From assembly GCA_963969495.1 (NCBI GenBank), contig OZ018326.1, positions 1,320,631 through 1,384,630 on the forward strand: a DNA stretch of 64,000 nucleotides. Reading direction: 5' to 3'. The notes under the pieces are model-generated. The model did not search any database, was not told the DNA's origin, and worked only from the letters and a program-made list of their open reading frames with translations. Both the position numbers and the translations under genes were made by a program. Positions 39,790 through 51,954 of this stretch are shown piece by piece. The DNA is from Ceratothoa steindachneri. Taxonomy: Eukaryota > Arthropoda > Malacostraca > Isopoda > Cymothoidae. Every line of letters starts with the position of its first letter. Positions within the stretch are counted from its first letter, which is position 1.

Positions 39790-39960
39790 AACCTGCATGA
39801 TCGTTACCCATTATTGTCCAAATTCATGGTGGAGCTTATGGCGCTACCACATTCTTCCGCCGCTGCAGAAAGAGTATTTCCCTTCTTAATAACATTAAAA
39901 CGAAAAATAGAAACGCCTTGAAAACAACGACATTAAACACACAAAGGCGATCAAAATCAC
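39790..39960 (+). pseudogene. hAT transposase C-terminal dimerisation fragment
   Basis: The plus strand reads FMVELMALPHSSAAAERVF, the characteristic 'LPHSSAAVERvFS' block of hAT-family transposases, followed in a shifted frame by NNIKTKNRNAL. Only this short C-terminal part is recognisable. It begins where the 125-bp repeat element ends. Confidence 0.65.
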
Positions 39961-42900
39961 TGACATAAAAATATAAACTGGACTTCATGGCCTCTACCTA
40001 GAGAGCTTTGCCTCAATCTACAGGAAAAAAATTGGTATACAAAGAGAGATGAAGAAGCTGGAGTTTCATTTTAAATTCAAGGTCATATAAGTAGCTCGTA
40101 TAAACGGAATTGTTAAAAACTATTGTGCTCAAGTTTTAGGAGCTATTGATTATTTCGCCCTATTTAAATTGAAAAAAATCTTAATTTTTTATCATGATAT
40201 TTAGAGTACTTTAGTTATAGTGACTGTCATTTCACAATCTATTTTTATTTAGTAAGTACATATTTCTCATTTCAATGGATTTTGAATATTTTAAATAATA
40301 TTATTTTGATATATACTGTAAATATATATATCAAATATGTTTAACTGAATAGATACAATAATGAAATAAATTGAAAAGATAGTTTCATATATAGTTTTCA
40401 TATCCTATTCTGTCTAGCATATACAAATGATGACAACTATTTTCTTAAAAACTGTATATAATATTTAAAGTAACTACTTTTTTGAGTTATTAAATTAACA
40501 ATTAAGAAGCCGAATAAATAATATTTTGACTTCTGATGATATTTGTATGAGAAAAATAATTAATTTCTTCAGGAATTAGTTAAGAAAAGTAGAATAACTA
40601 TTAATTATACTGTATAACTCTTTTGTTTTTATTTGGTACGCATTTGGTACGTTTCTACCAAATCTTTTGTACGACCACTAAAATCTTTTGGCGGCCCCAG
40701 ACCTCAGTTTACCTCGTCGCCCGGAGGGTGAACACCTCAAGTTCCCTCGCCTGGCCCACCCTTTTTCCTACAAACCACTACTACCATGTTTTGTATTCTT
40801 ATTTACTTTGAATTTTATTTGTATACCTAGCCCCAAAGGCCCAAATTTTATCAATTGTTGTATTGTTTATAAATAAAAGAATGGAGGAAATCTAGTCCTT
40901 CGGTTCTAGATAAACGTGCGGGACTCATACCAGAAGAAGCCGACAGAGTACCCTAATCAGTTGAGGAAACAGAGAGCCGAGTGTCACAACCCTCTTAGGA
41001 ATTTAAACCTGAAGAAGCCCTAAGACCTCTCTCCTACTCTACGAGGGTGGACTAGTCCCGGTTCCAATCTTAAAGCGCAATTCTAGCGGCAAGCTCGATG
41101 GCAGCTCTTACCGCGAGTTCTTAACCGGCCCTCATATGCAGGTCCGCCTCTGCGGAAGCTCCATAATAGATTGGGCCCGGAAGAACGACGAAGAGGGGAA
41201 GCCTGTTTTAGTGGCTAGAGCTCGATCAGATACCGTTATTCCGCTGTCCGCAATTGCGCGTTAACGCGCGTTGCTGATCACCGGGACCCAGTTCTAATTT
41301 AAAACGATATTGTACAATCGTAATCTTGCCTTAAGTGATGAAGGTTCTTATAGGTGTAGAAAGTCCTTGAAGTGGTATATCACTAACAGCTGCTGGATCT
41401 CTTTCTGATCCCTTTTCCTAAAACGTTGAGAGTTTATTTCTGACTTCAATTTCTAAGTAATCAGGTCGTCGTTTGTAGGTGAATTTATAGGTCTCGTGGC
41501 CGGAAGGCAGAATTGGTTCTCTTCTCTGGGTTTGGGCGGAGGAGAGAGCAGGCTTAGATTTCCTTGGCCGACTGGGGGTGGCTTAAGAGGTAGGCCTACA
41601 GGCTAGACTTCCGAGGCGCCCGCTGCTTGAGAAGTAAGTGTCCGCACAACCTGTGAAAGAGGAAGGCCTTCCGCTTCTTCCGACAAATGTTCTTCAAGAA
41701 TTTGCTATGCAGATTGTCAAAGTAAGGCGTACCTTGATGCGGAAGACTGAGACCATGAGGCAGACGTAGATGTCTGCGGCAGCTTAACTTCCGGTGATAA
41801 ATCCGATAATAGGAAAGAGCCCTCGTCTGTAGTAGTAGTAGTGATATTTTTACGGAGTGTTGGCATAGTTGCCTGGGCAACTACAAAGGTTACAGGGTAC
41901 TTATAAACTTACAAGGGGCAAAACATCTACGCGCGCACCTAGAACTTGAGATGTTTACACTCCAGGAGACGAGGCAACAAAATATCAGACTAAAGAGAGT
42001 CTATTTTTCAGTATTCCAATTCACTGTCACCCTAGCAGAAAAAAAAACTATCTCCGAAGTTTGAACGAAATGCCTATATAGGAATAGACACTTAAATAAT
42101 CAACAGACCTATTGCTCTAGATCAAATATACATACATATGTATATTTCATCCGTTTAAACAATATTTGTAGTGTTGTAGCTAACTCGTGGCGCTAGCAAG
42201 GTTCTGCTCGCTTGCCTTTCGACGAAGTTGTACAAATCCAGTTATATAATGAATTCCAAACGTAATTTAATCAATAGAAAACTTCTCGATCCATTCAAAA
42301 GAAACCAAACTTAACTTTCATTATTTATATTTTTTCATGTATGTCTAATACAGAACATTTCAGATGCACTCACATAAATAAAACGGTCCTGTGACAGTAG
42401 TTCTTGGAAAGATTTCTCTCCTTTTAACTTTTATTCTGTATTCCACTATTCCTCTAATACACATTTTCCAAATTTCACTTCAGCTTTGCGGTTTACTTTG
42501 TAGCAGAGCTTACAGTTGCAGGTTTATCAACTGTGGGATACCTGCTCTTGCGCATTTCTTTTTCTTTTTTAGAAATTCCCTTCCAGAAAAATTAGTGAAT
42601 TCCACGAAAAGTTTTTGTTTTTGAGTGATATTCGCAAAGTAATGATGCACATTTTACGTTCAATATATCTAAGAGTTATTCATTTATAAATATTGAAGAA
42701 ATAATATATTATAAGGCCTCTTCTAGGTAATACATTCAAATATTATTTATTGTTCCAAGCAATATACTTTTTTAAATTGTACTATTTTGGGTTGGTTTTA
42801 ATTTACTCATCATTTCTTTCAAGGAAATTTTTGAAAGGAGAGATTAAACTTTAGACAATAGTTATTTCAATTAGTTGGTTAATTAATCTTTTATATTACC

Positions 42901-43030
42901 ATAAACGAGTGCAAGTATAAAGAATATAAATGATACGTCCTGCCCTAGATATATGCAGATAACAAACAAACCTATCATTTATTTCTTCAGGAAAATGGAA
43001 TCAAATTTCTCAACAACTTTCCAACAATAT
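39961..43030. other. No supported gene; G+C-richer island at about 40.87-41.95 kb
   Basis: The AT-rich part to 40.6 kb shows nothing. The island carries only small frames on both strands without recognisable domains. 42.0-43.0 kb is AT-rich again. Confidence 0.45.
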
Positions 43031-43033
43031 AAG

Positions 43034-44005
43034 AACAGAAGGAGAGGAAGAGGTGGGGGATGGATAGAGGAAGAGAGAATGGGAGGGAGATGGGAGAGAC
43101 TGAAAGGGAGAGAATGGAGTTGAAGAGAGAGAAAAGAGATTGGGAGAGTGGGATAGATAGAGGGAGAGTGGGATAGATAGAGGGAGAGTGGGAAAGATGG
43201 AGGGAAAAAAGAAAGAGAGAAGGACAATGCTAGTGAAAGGGAAGGAGAGACAAAGAAAGAGAAGGAGAGGGCAAGGAGAAGATAGAGATAGGTAGATGGC
43301 AATGGGGATTGATAAAAATATGAAGATGGAAAAGGTGATGGAAATCGAGAGCGAGAGGGGGAGAGGAAAAGATAGGAAGAGAGTTCGATAGAGAAAGGAG
43401 GAAAGAGAGAGGAAAAGGGTAATAGAGGAATGTGGTGTTAGAAAGAGAGAGAAGGCAAATGGAGATAGTAAGGTGAAGAGTAAAAGAGACTGAGATGAAG
43501 ATGTAAATGGATGAGATAGAGAGGGAGAAGGAGAGAAGAGATCTATAAGGAAGAGAAGAGGAAGAGAAAGAGAGAGAGACCTGGTGAAAATGAATGATTG
43601 GAGTCAGAGAAATGATGACAATGGAGAGTGAGAGAGACAGGGATACGGCGAGGTGGAAAAAAAGAAAGATAGAGATGGAGAGGGAGGGAGAGTGAGAGAT
43701 AGGAAGGGAGATGAAAAAGGAGAAAGGAAAAGGGAGGGACATTGAGAAGGGGATATGGAGAAAGATAGAGAGCAATAGGGTGAGATAAAATGAGGGAGAG
43801 AGCGATAGAAAAGGAGACACGAGTATCAGGTTAAGTGTAGAGGGAGAAAGTTTGAGTGATAGAGAGAAAGAGAGAGATTGGGGATAAAAGAGGAGTGGGA
43901 GAGGGTGCGAAAGATGAAGATTGAGATATAGAGAAAGAGTAAGAGAAAGAGATGGAAACGGAGATAGAATTGAAAGAGATAGGTGGAGTTACAAGGATAG
44001 AGAGC
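43034..44005 (+). repeat. Purine-rich (GA) low-complexity block 1
   Basis: Nearly 1 kb in which the plus strand is overwhelmingly A and G, with many GAGAGAG, GGGAGAG and short imperfect repeats (GAGTGGGATAGATAGAGG occurs twice near 43146-43185). The open frames on the minus strand here are leucine/serine/proline-rich artefacts of the pyrimidine bias. Confidence 0.95.
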
Positions 44006-44525
44006 CTAACCTTTGCCGCACCAGAAAGCGGAAAATATACGTGATTTTGAAGTAAAATATGACAATATCAGGTATTTAACCGAAAGGTTGAAACCTAACT
44101 TACTTCTATACGGTTCTTGACAGTACGTTTTATGCGCATTTATGGTTTACCTCATATAGCCTAGATTTGAACTATTATATAGACAAACTATTCACAACCT
44201 CGGTAGGAAGATGATTACACGTACCGCAGATCTTATACCAATAGTAGTTCTCGTAAATACTAGTATTGAATGGCGGCATATCCAGCTTGTAACCATAATA
44301 ACGAGTGGGATGTGTGTTCAATGTGAACATTCTCCTCCAATCCACTTTATTAACACACCTTGAAATCTAAAAGGGCTCTCTTTACTAGCCTCTTAATCCG
44401 TGAGTCTCCAGGGAGAAAGCCCAAATCCCTGAAGCCATTGCTGATAACTTTTGTGCCTAAGTGATGGAATTAAATTAGTTGCCCGGGCCTGGTCCCGTTC
44501 GCGTCGATATATGTCCTTACGTAGT

Positions 44526-44835
44526 GTAAGGGAAAGGGGAAGATAGAGAAGGAGAGTGAGAGTGGGAGAACAAGGAAGAGAGAGAGAGGAGCAGAGGGAG
44601 AAGGGAGATAAAGAAAGGGAAATAAAAATAGAAAGAAGATATAGAGAGGGGAGAAATGAGGGGTGAGACAGATAGAGAGAGATTCAGACAGAGAGGTAAA
44701 ATAAATAGAGAGATAGAGAGGAGTGAAGGATGGAGGAAGGAGATGCGGAGATGAAGAGAGCAGAGAGGCAAAGTAAAGAGGAACATGAAGAGGGAGAGAG
44801 GGAGAGGAGATAGGAAATGATAAGGAAGGTAGAGT
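44526..44835 (+). repeat. Purine-rich (GA) low-complexity block 2
   Basis: Same character as the block at 43 kb, separated from it by about 500 bp of ordinary sequence. The minus-strand frame is a composition artefact. Confidence 0.95.
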
Positions 44836-45199
44836 TGCATGATTAAATAAAAATGCTCAAGCCCAATTATCTAAATTATTTAAAAAGTTTATTTGCATGC
44901 TAATTTTACTGGTCTTTGCTAAAAAAATTAAACTAGGAATGTATTTCAATTGTAAGAATAGACTCGCCCGAAGATAGAAGCAATATAGTTCCTAATTTCA
45001 ATTGCTATGGGTGTATCCAAGGAAAATACGTAGGTAGAACCGTGAGTTCCTTGTAGGCAAGAGTCGGTTCGCATCTCGTCATTAGCCTAAGAGCAGTTAA
45101 TGTTTTTTGTAAAAAAAGTAATTTCAGTTGCAAAAACCGGGATATCTATCAATAATTTTAAAATATTGAGATCTTCTCAAGCTTTTACGTAACTCAGAA

Positions 45200-46018
45200 A
45201 TTTAGAATCACTATATATCAAACGATACAATCCTTCTCTCAACATTGACTTACCTTCATTCCCATTGTCATTTCTATAATCTCAAACCCGCAAATAATTT
45301 TGCTACGGTGAATTTAATTGACGGAACCAATGAGTTGATAATAATAAGTTATGATATCCTAAGTGCATGACCTTGCATTTGCCAATTTTAATGCCTATCT
45401 GCCATTTGTTCACCCACTCGACAATTTTATCAAGGTGTCTCTGCATTTCCTATTCATCGGATGTAGAAAGGGCTCTAATTCCTATCATCGTGTGACCAGC
45501 AATTAGAGATCCTATTAATCACTCTATTATCCAGATCTTTATTGTATAAAAAATAATAATGGGCCCTGACGCATCCCGCTGGTGAATGGAGCCCATTCTT
45601 ACCACGGTCCATTTACAGCAACCTGCTGTGATCGATTTGAGTGCCCTTTTTTTATCAATTTGAGTATTTTTCCTCTTACTCTAATTGCTGTAATTCTCCT
45701 TAATAGCCTTAGTGATATCAGTGTCAAATGCCTTTTTAAAGTTAAAGTAAATTATATCCGCCGTTTTAATTTCATCGTAGATGCAAGTCCTGTTATGGAA
45801 AACTTCGATTTAGTTAGCTAAGCACGAGTACACTAGTCTGAATCGGTGATATGTATCTGTTATTAAATTATTCGTTTCAAGATGACTCACAAATCTATCT
45901 TTAATTATCGATTATAAGAGTTTCGCAATTACAGAAGTTAGGCTGATAGGACGGAAATTGGTTGGGGCAGATTTCTCCCCTTTTTTAAATTTTGGTGAAA
46001 GATTTGCACGTTCGAACT
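45200..46018 (-). pseudogene. Outer LINE (CR1/Jockey-type), reverse transcriptase part, 3' of the nested insertion
   Basis: The minus strand from 46018 reads FERANLSPKFKKGEKSAPTN, then FRPISLTSVIAKLL, with a stop where E or S is expected. Later pieces are DIIYFNFKKAFDTDITKA (palm motif), VAVNGPW-EWAPFTSGMRQG, and LDKIVEWVNKWQIGIKIGKC with KVMHLGYHN near 45.38 kb. The order is that of a CR1/Jockey RT, with several stops and frameshifts and a deletion over the FADD region. It continues the protein interrupted at 47221. It is inactive. Confidence 0.8.
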
Positions 46019-46023
46019 CTATT

Positions 46024-47215
46024 AACATAACATAACATAACATAATTTCACGGATGACAAACCCACAAGGGCTTATCAAAGGTCATCCGTATCCATCAAA
46101 TCCCACCCACTTAATGCATCCATAGGATTTTGTCAGATCATGCATCTACAATATACAATTTAACAATCCATAGGAATGTCCAACCATGCATCTACAATAT
46201 ATAATTTAAAGCCTCCATAGGAGTCTGTCAAAATCAAAATCAATGCCCCCCAAAATATACAATAAAAAGAAACTGCATCCAGAGGAATGAGTCAAGAAAC
46301 ATATCCACATACCAAAAAGTAAGAAATTAACCCTCCATCCCCATATAATCATCCAATCTGCACTTGAAAACATTCAAGTTTGGGCTGTCTACAGTCTCAG
46401 GTGGCAAACTATTCCAATAATAGAGAAAAAATATTTTCTAACATCCAGTCTGCACCTCTGTTTTTTAATCTTTAAGAGTAAGTTACTCTCTCTACATGAA
46501 TTGGGTGGTATATAAATTGCACCCACTAAAACATATTTATTCCTGAGTTTAACCTCACACTATGTAGCTTTCTCATATAAATGTTCTGTTAAATATCTTA
46601 CTTTATTTGCTAAGGAGAGCAAAGACCTCTGAACTAAAATTACCACACCCCCACCTGGAGCATTTTGCAAGTTTTTATCCTTGCAAAAAACTTCATAATT
46701 TCCAATATCAAAAATCTCACCTCTTCAATATCATTATTCAATTTTGTTTCAGTTAAACATATTATAGATGGTTTATACTCATCCAGAACATATTCAAATT
46801 CATTTAGTTTGTTAAAAATGCCATCCACATTAGCATATAAGCAATTCCAAACAGATTTTTCAATATTTTCCTGAGAGGCCTTTGCAATCCTAATAATTAC
46901 TGAAAATTTGTTTTATAATTTTTTACCTTAACTATATCCGTACCTCTGATTACCCACTTTATATCTCTAATATTCCTGTCTTGTAATTCACAATTTCTCT
47001 TTTTCATTTCATCCACTAGCACTTCTCTCTTTGCTTGGTCACTCCTACTCATGTCTTTGAAAATTTTAATGTTCTTTACTACTTCATCTGGTGAAACACC
47101 AAGTTTACTGGCAGATTTCACTAATAGTGAGGCCATTCTTTCATTTTCAAACATTACCTTCATCAATCTCGAGTTAGGCCTAGGCGTATCATCATTTCCC
47201 ATATTTCAGGTCTGG
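46024..47215 (-). mobile_element. Inner LINE insertion, internally deleted, with 5-bp target duplication
   Basis: On the minus strand this 1.2-kb element begins in an ORF1 C-terminus (a frame with MASLLVKSASKLGVSPDEVV, charged, ending at 46897). It then enters the N-terminus of an AP-type endonuclease (DGIFNKLNEFEYVLDEYKPS, IICLTETKLN) and passes near 46.46 kb from VGAIYIPPNS into the far C-terminus of the RT protein (CRLDVRKYFFS, LPPETVDSPNLNVFKCRLDD). The 3' UTR ends in an imperfect TTATG repeat at about 46024-46044. AATAG is duplicated at both borders (plus-strand CTATT at 47216-47220 and 46019-46023). The whole RT catalytic region is missing. Confidence 0.8.
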
Positions 47216-47220
47216 CTATT

Positions 47221-48370
47221 GTAACTAGGCCTTCCTCCATCGATCGATTGGAAATCGTGCCTAGCAGTTTTGCTAATTATCTTTTTAATTCCTTTAGATG
47301 GGATGGGCTCACACTCTCGGGCCTATGTGCCATGTATGTAATAATCTCCCCTACATTTGCACGCATATTGTATAGAACATTTTGTTTCTGAAAATTTATT
47401 TTCATCACCTACTGTTGCTAATTGTGTCACGTCCTCCACAGTAAGAATTCTTGCAAAGTGGCCATTAAATATTTTACCAATTTGTTCTGTATTGTCTGTC
47501 ATAAATAACCCCATCTTCACCTCTGCTCAGCCCAATTGAAGCCTTATGGATTTTCTACTGTTCACTTAACTTTACCATCCTTCTATATTATATGTATTCT
47601 TCAAGATTTACTATTCTTTCGTTATTTTTTAAATTCGAAAACCTCTGTTAGGCTCCCGAATTAAGTTTATTATTAAAGGGATAACCTAAGTTGCTCTTTA
47701 TGATTTCCTCGCAATCCACAGTACATTTCTGTAGCTCAAAGTACATGCCCTGTACTGTACTATTATAAAAGCAACTTTCCCACTTTATCCTTCTTATACC
47801 ATCACAAAAAGTTTCGAAGTTGCAGCTCCCAAATCGGGAGATTAATTGCATACTCTCTTTTACCTGGACGCGAGTATTAATTTTGAACCTAATTACATTT
47901 TTGTCACTCGTCGCCAAATGCTCAACCACGCAAATTTCTCTAACAAAGTATCTTATGGAGTTTTAATTAAATCAAGTATATTTTGATCACGCATAGGTCT
48001 CTCTGCTTTTGAATAAGAAAATAATGCTGAATGAAATTAACCAACCTTTCTCCTATTTTATCCATTAGGGTAATTACAATCTCCACCAATTATTTTTTCT
48101 TTTCTCACAATAGATGAAAGGCACTAAAGGAAGACATATCCCCTGTTTCTATTTATAATTGGGGGCGATGAATAACAGTTATGTTAATTCTATTATTTTT
48201 AGCACGCTCGAGCTCAAGGATCAGAACCTCGCACTTCATATCTACGGTCGTCGCGCCTAGCGTTCTTGCGTTTACAACTTCTTTTATAGGAGATAACACC
48301 CCACCACCACTTAATGGTGAACGGTCTTGTTATAGATTTTGTCTTCCTCAATATTAAATTCACTATAAAT
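47221..48370 (-). pseudogene. Outer LINE, endonuclease C-terminus and EN-RT linker
   Basis: The minus strand holds VELNARTLGA-like and IGGDCNYP ('GDFN' motif of AP endonucleases) near 48.1 kb. Then follow RPMRDQNILDLI and VEHLATSDKNVIRFKI (the 'SDH' motif with K for H), and the linker ESCFYNSTVQGMYFELQKC. Near 47.5 kb is GLFMTDNTEQIGKIFNGHFA, and last ESVSPSHLKELK and NRSMEEGLVT directly before the insertion point. Frameshifts separate these parts. The element nicks target DNA with this endonuclease when intact; here the catalytic histidine position is altered and the frame broken. Confidence 0.75.
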
Positions 48371-48409
48371 TCTCTGCTAGCTGCAGCCCACCAGGTCTCG
48401 CTAAGAATG

Positions 48410-48990
48410 AGAGAGATAGGAAGACTTAGCGAAAGTAGACGGAGAGGGGTAGAGTGAGAGGGCTAGTGGTAGGGAGAGATGAAAAAGGGTATGTGGGGAA
48501 GTTGGATAGAGAGAGATGGAGAGGGAGAGGAAGAAAGAAAGAGACAAGGACAGCAAGAGGAAAGAGAGACAGAGATATGGACAGGAAGAGAAATATTAAG
48601 AGGTATAGGGCGAAGGAGAGATAGATAGAGGGAGAGGGTGATATGTAGAGAATGAGAGATGGAGAGAAAGAAGTAGATAGAGGTGAAGAGCGAGAGAAGG
48701 AGAATTAAAGAATTTGGGACAAAGGGACAGAGAGAGTGGGGAAAGAGTAAGGAAAAGTGGTGTAAGGAATGAAAGAAACTGAGCGGCCGAAAGAAAGAGG
48801 GAATGGGAGATGATAAAGAAAAGAGGGAGAGAGACTCAGGAAATCTACTGTAGCGAAGAGTAAGAAGGAGGGAAAAGAAGAAGAGGGAGAGAGAAAGGTA
48901 AATGGGAAAAGGAAAAGAGAGATGCTGAGGGAAAAGGTGATGGAGAAGGCATTGGTGGAAGGGGATGGAGAGTGCTAGAGGAAGAGAAGC
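48410..48990 (+). repeat. Purine-rich (GA) low-complexity block 3
   Basis: Strong A/G bias on the plus strand, the same orientation as the blocks at 43 and 44.5 kb. It lies directly beyond the 5' end of the recognisable outer LINE. The 211-residue minus-strand frame across it is a composition artefact. Confidence 0.95.
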
Positions 48991-49047
48991 AGGGCGGAAA
49001 AACACCTGGTTGACCCTTTTTGTCTGCGCTAATGAAAGTGCGAAATC

Positions 49048-49491
49048 ATGAGACGCCGTACTCACCTGAAAGTCCGCAATGGCAGAAAGCCGCGACATCC
49101 TTCAGAGCCCGAAAAGGTTCCATTGAGAGTCAGACAAAGTTTCGCCAGCCGGCATAGGAACCTTCCTGTGATAGTGCTAATTGGGCGAGACTACCATCGC
49201 CTGCCGATGCATCTGACCCCGGAACCCTCCCCTTCGGACGAGGGGGCAACCCAATTCGATCCCCACTATGAATCCTTCGGTGCCAGAGTTGGAAGGCAGT
49301 ATTCGCTGCCTTCCCACCCCGTCATTATCCACCACCTGCACTCCCCCGTTCGGGACCGGTATTCGCGTCCCGTTGGACTCTGCACAATTCCTCGCCAAAT
49401 TCCTCAAACTACGGGTATTCTCATTTATTTCGCGATTCGCGTGAGTCTACCCTGCAATCGTTGTTACTCGCTCCTCGAAGCAACGCGCTAA
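49048..49491 (+). CDS. Hypothetical 147-residue frame in a G+C-rich block
   Basis: An open frame from ATG 49048, rich in arginine, histidine, proline and serine, with no domain I recognise, no signal peptide and no membrane segment. The block is much richer in G+C than its flanks, which alone makes stops rarer. It may be part of a retroelement; I would not treat it as a real gene without more evidence. Confidence 0.2.
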   Translation: MRRRTHLKVRNGRKPRHPSEPEKVPLRVRQSFASRHRNLPVIVLIGRDYHRLPMHLTPEPSPSDEGATQFDPHYESFGARVGRQYSLPSHPVIIHHLHSPVRDRYSRPVGLCTIPRQIPQTTGILIYFAIRVSLPCNRCYSLLEATR

Positions 49492-49837
49492 CTCTTGATT
49501 CGTGTTCTAAACAAGAAGGCAACACATAAGTTCATCCCTTTAGTAGTCATTGTCAAGAGACTATTATTTGATCTTTGCGCCAAGGTAAGGATTACTCCCT
49601 TGCACCAAATCTTCGAGATAACAGCAACTCGCATCTCTCCTGGAAATTGCTCTCTCTCCCCTCCCCCTCCAGTGTAGGGATGCATATCTGTTATTAGTTG
49701 CCTATTTTTATATCTCTTGGTAATTTTTTGTCTTGTTTTTTGTGTTTTTTCCATTGGTTTGTACTATGTGATGGGCGTTCCCTCCCTTCATATCTTTGTA
49801 CCCTATATAAGGTTATCTTCTCTATTTTCATGCTATT

Positions 49838-49873
49838 CCTTGAAAATGAACTTGGAAATAGAGTTCGAAAGTG
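49838..49873 (+). ncRNA. Hairpin-GAAA module next to (TA)n (possible hammerhead-like element)
   Basis: CCTTGAAAATGAACT, a nine-base loop, AGTTC, GAAAG. GAACT/AGTTC forms a perfect five-base stem directly before GAAA. A (TA)n tract starts ten bases later. It looks like the 3' end of a Penelope-like element whose coding part is gone; the 5' core is degenerate (TTGAAAA instead of CTGAAGA). Confidence 0.4.
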
Positions 49874-49880
49874 GGTTAAT

Positions 49881-49882
<2 letters not shown>

Positions 49883-49957
<75 letters not shown>

Positions 49958-49968
49958 CATATATATAG
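49883..49968. repeat. (TA)n microsatellite
   Basis: About 85 bp of AT dinucleotides with two ATGTAT-type interruptions. It separates a retroelement 3' end on the left from the start of a Penelope-like element on the right. Confidence 0.95.
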
Positions 49969-51954
49969 GGTGTTCTATTAAGCTTTAGTTAATAAAGAAT
50001 TTTAATTGATGTTTACCATAAGCTTTTTGTTTCTGGTTCATCCCCTAGGGTCATTTATGGTTTACCTAAAATTCATAAAAATGAAATACCTTCCTCCCTA
50101 TCTTATCTGCAGTCAATACTCTAAGCTATATCTTAGCCAAAGCTTTTGTTCCGCTTATTGATCCTTTGACACACAATCACTTCACCTTACGTGACTCTTT
50201 AGATTTTTCAAAATATATTGGTGATCTCCGTTCGGGGAATTCTTCTTTTATGGCCACAATCGATGTGGATTCATTATTTACTAAAGTTCCGGTAGAGGAA
50301 ACCATTAATATTATTTCAGATACTCTTTTTCATAATACGAGTGAAATATTGGGTTTAACTAAGCAACTTTTCATCAAGCTTTTAAAGCTAACTGTGGGTG
50401 ATACCATTTTTCTTTTTATCAACGAGCTCTATTTACAACACTAAGGCATGGCTATGGGCTCCCCACTGGGTCCCTCCTTTGCCAATAGCTTTTTGTGTCA
50501 CCACGAAATCCGGTGGCTGGACAAGTGTCCTCTAGAATTCAGGCCTATTGTCTTCAAAAGATTTATAGATGACTGTTTTCTAATTTTCAAGCACAGTGAT
50601 CATGCATCCTTATTTCTCAATTATATTAAACAACAACATCCTAACATAAGGTTTTCTATGGATACAGAAAAGTCCAACAAAAACTTATTCTTGAATGTCA
50701 ACGTTGTCAGAACAGGTTCGTCTTACAATACATCCATTTACCGAAAACCTACCTCCTCTAGATTAAGTACACAATTTTTTAGTAGCTCTCTCAGTCAGTT
50801 TAAATTATCCAGTATTGAAAGCCGAATTTTTAGATCCTACCATATATGCTCTAACTGGATATCCTTTCATAAAGAACTGACTTATTCAAAGGATTTCTTC
50901 AAATTTAATTATTACCCCGATTTCATCTTCGTCCAGTTAGTATCCAAATTTCTCTCCAAAAAATATTATCCTCGACTTTTACTTACTACTGCTTCTAAAC
51001 ATAAGGTTTTCATTAAACTACCCTATCTCGAGCATTAAACATCAGAGTTTAACAAACTCCTTCTCTCTACCATCAACAACCATTTCCCTCAATGCCAATT
51101 CATTTGTATAAATTCCAACCCTGTATCGTTAAATTCCTTTTTTCACAGTCGTTATGTAGGCCAAACTAGCTTACAACTCAAATTCAGGATCGCGAAGCAC
51201 TTGGGTTTGTCTCATTGGACTGGTTTTTCCATTTCTAAACCTGAAGCCTCTTCCATCAGGCAACATTCAGAGTATCACCATCATCCTCTTAATTCTACTC
51301 GTAATTCATTTACTATATTATCTTCAGCCTTAACCCCCTTCGATTTAAAATCTTAGATTCACTATATATCAATAAAATAAATCCAAACCTAAATAATTAC
51401 TCCTCCTCAATTAAACTATTCACAATATAACCAACCAACACTTCAATAGATTAACTAGCCAACCGACCAACCGACCAAATTTCGTTCGTAGTTTTATATG
51501 TTTAGTTAGTTGATTTTTTAACTTCCACGATAGAGGTTAGTTACTTTGTTCATTCTCATTTGTTTTCAGGATTTTTGTTGTTTTTTACAATTTAATATAA
51601 TAGGTTATTTTTTGTTTACTCCAGTAACTTTTAATATGTAATATTCAAGTCAGTTTATGTTATAATTTAACTTTCTATTATTTTTTATTTTAAATCACAC
51701 TGGATAGTATTATTTAATTCTATATATTGTCATTAGTGTTTTTACTTTAATTTTAATAATTGTCAATTTTATTATATTTTCTTTCCTTCTTCCGCTTTTT
51801 TAGCCATTATTTAATGCATTCTTTTAACTGTTATCAATTAATGTTCCTTCCCCTTCTCATTAGTCGACATAGTCATTGAAGATGGTCCTAGTAAATGTCC
51901 GAAATGTCCGGCCAATAAATGATTAGTGTAATCACCTGGGTCTTCATATTCATG

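Noticed and set aside
42979..43820. Two minus-strand open frames of 107 and 196 residues rich in Leu, Ser, Pro and Phe
   Set aside because: They lie wholly inside a purine-rich tract; the pyrimidine-rich complement has almost no stop codons. Composition explains them.
48463..49098. 211-residue minus-strand open frame
   Set aside because: Same reason: it covers the third GA-rich block and has no domain-like pattern.
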